A DNA stretch of 6,065 nt from the NCBI GenBank assembly GCA_003170375.1, contig PMZN01000008.1, positions 4,027 to 10,091 of the forward strand, written 5' to 3'. Position 1 is the first letter of the stretch; every line of letters starts with the position of its first letter. The DNA comes from Acidimicrobiaceae bacterium. Its GTDB lineage: Bacteria; Actinomycetota; Acidimicrobiia; Acidimicrobiales; Bog-793. Of the stretch, positions 5,622 to 6,065 are shown in pieces. The notes under the pieces are model-generated. The model had not been told where the DNA came from and ran no database searches. It saw only the letters and a list, made by a program, of their open reading frames with translations. The translations under genes were made by a program, and so were the position numbers.

Positions 5622-5957
5622 CTAGCCGGGCTGCCAGGACCGCAGGTCGTTGTAAACCACCACTGCGTCGGACACTATGAATCGTTGGCGCCCGGTGTCG
5701 GTGGTGACCGTGACGCGGAGCTTGCGGAGTGTGGGCGTGAGCTGAACGTCCGTCATCGAGGAGAGGTCCCACGACACGGCTCGGGCACCGAAGAGCGCGT
5801 CGATACGCTTCGGCTGGAAGCCCAACCTGTCCTCGGTCATATAGAGCAGCCCGTTGCGGGCGACCCCGTGCTGAATATGGTTCGCCGGGCGGGCCCACCG
5901 CAACCCCGTCGTGTCCAACTTGGGCTGGCCGAACCAGCGGCTCAGTCCAGCCGTCAC
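5622..5957 (-). CDS. Small GRAM/PH-like domain protein, hypothetical
   Basis: 111 residues from GTG 5957 on the minus strand; an in-frame TGA about 30 nt upstream makes this the first usable start. A GGGAG ribosome site lies about 11 nt before it. The central pattern, about residues 33-97 (ARNGLLYMTEDRLGFQPKRID, then a conserved-looking W63, alternating strands such as KLRVTVTTDTG, and RFIVSD), resembles GRAM-type domains with a PH-like beta-barrel. There is no signal peptide or membrane segment, so it is probably cytosolic or attached to the membrane face through partners. In bacteria such domains have no settled function. It could share a transcript with the small membrane protein 57 nt downstream. 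Family assignment is by pattern recognition and moderately sure; that it is a gene is more certain. Confidence 0.68.
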   Translation of the reverse strand: MTAGLSRWFGQPKLDTTGLRWARPANHIQHGVARNGLLYMTEDRLGFQPKRIDALFGARAVSWDLSSMTDVQLTPTLRKLRVTVTTDTGRQRFIVSDAVVVYNDLRSWQPG

Positions 5958-5959
5958 GA

Positions 5960-5972
5960 GGGAGCAGCTCCC
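5960..5972. repeat. GGGAGC-A-GCTCCC palindrome over the ribosome site of the GRAM-like gene
   Basis: A perfect 13-nt odd palindrome lies 3 to 15 nt upstream of the GTG start at 5957 and includes its GGGAG Shine-Dalgarno. As RNA it could form a 5-bp stem with a 3-nt loop that pairs GGGAG with CTCCC; as DNA it could be an operator. A second short inverted repeat, CATTG-TGG-CAATG, lies at 6021-6033. Confidence 0.4.
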
Positions 5973-6065
5973 GGTAGGTCAGCCGGCCCTGGCAGCGCGG
6001 GGACGCGCGGCGAGAACAGCCATTGTGGCAATGAACGGACAGGGTGGACCCACGATTCTGGCACG

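Noticed and set aside
5954..6065. Minus-strand frame open to the right edge, ending in a TGA that overlaps the GTG start of the GRAM-like gene (GTGA)
   Set aside because: About 36 codons, Pro-rich, without recognisable motif; such an open stretch is common by chance at this GC. It could be the tail of a real upstream gene, but the window does not show enough.

Overview
The window is GC-rich (above 60% by eye). It uses GTG and TTG starts, carries a twin-arginine-exported binding protein, and ends in a GRAM/PH-like small protein of a kind common in Actinobacteria. A soil- or water-type actinobacterium is the best guess; no marker gene settles the lineage.

Layout. Positions 33-791 (+) hold a short-chain dehydrogenase/reductase (SDR) whose true start may lie left of the window. 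Positions 792-1169 are a long non-coding leader with unusual structure: five 11-bp direct repeats with a TTCA core (855-909), two perfect 10-bp palindromes with CTAG cores (923-945), and two possible promoters. Positions 1170-5228 (+) are a compact four-gene ABC import operon: Tat-exported solute-binding protein, permease 1, permease 2, ATPase. The gaps are 31 nt, a 13-nt overlap and 12 nt. This is the gene content of PotABCD-type or 2-aminoethylphosphonate-type importers, but the substrate cannot be read from the sequence. Positions 5229-5354 are a convergent gap with no clear terminator. On the minus strand, 5957-5622 encodes a small GRAM-like protein, and 5564-5355 probably encodes a one-helix membrane protein whose tail is built on a 15-nt DNA repeat.

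How it fits together. The binding protein captures a solute outside the membrane, the two permeases form the channel, and two copies of the ATPase drive transport. The 11-bp repeats resemble PhoP/RegX3 (PHO-box) direct repeat units and point toward the operon. If they are real, the importer would belong to the phosphate-starvation response and might take up a phosphorus compound; this is inference. Inverted repeats lie at or near all three gene junctions of the operon. The most pointed one folds the Shine-Dalgarno and TTG start of permease 1 into a 7-bp hairpin, which could keep permease output below that of the binding protein.

There is no CRISPR array, tRNA, rRNA, insertion sequence or defence system in view. 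The real novelty candidates are the regulatory DNA and RNA structures and the repeat-tailed small membrane protein.
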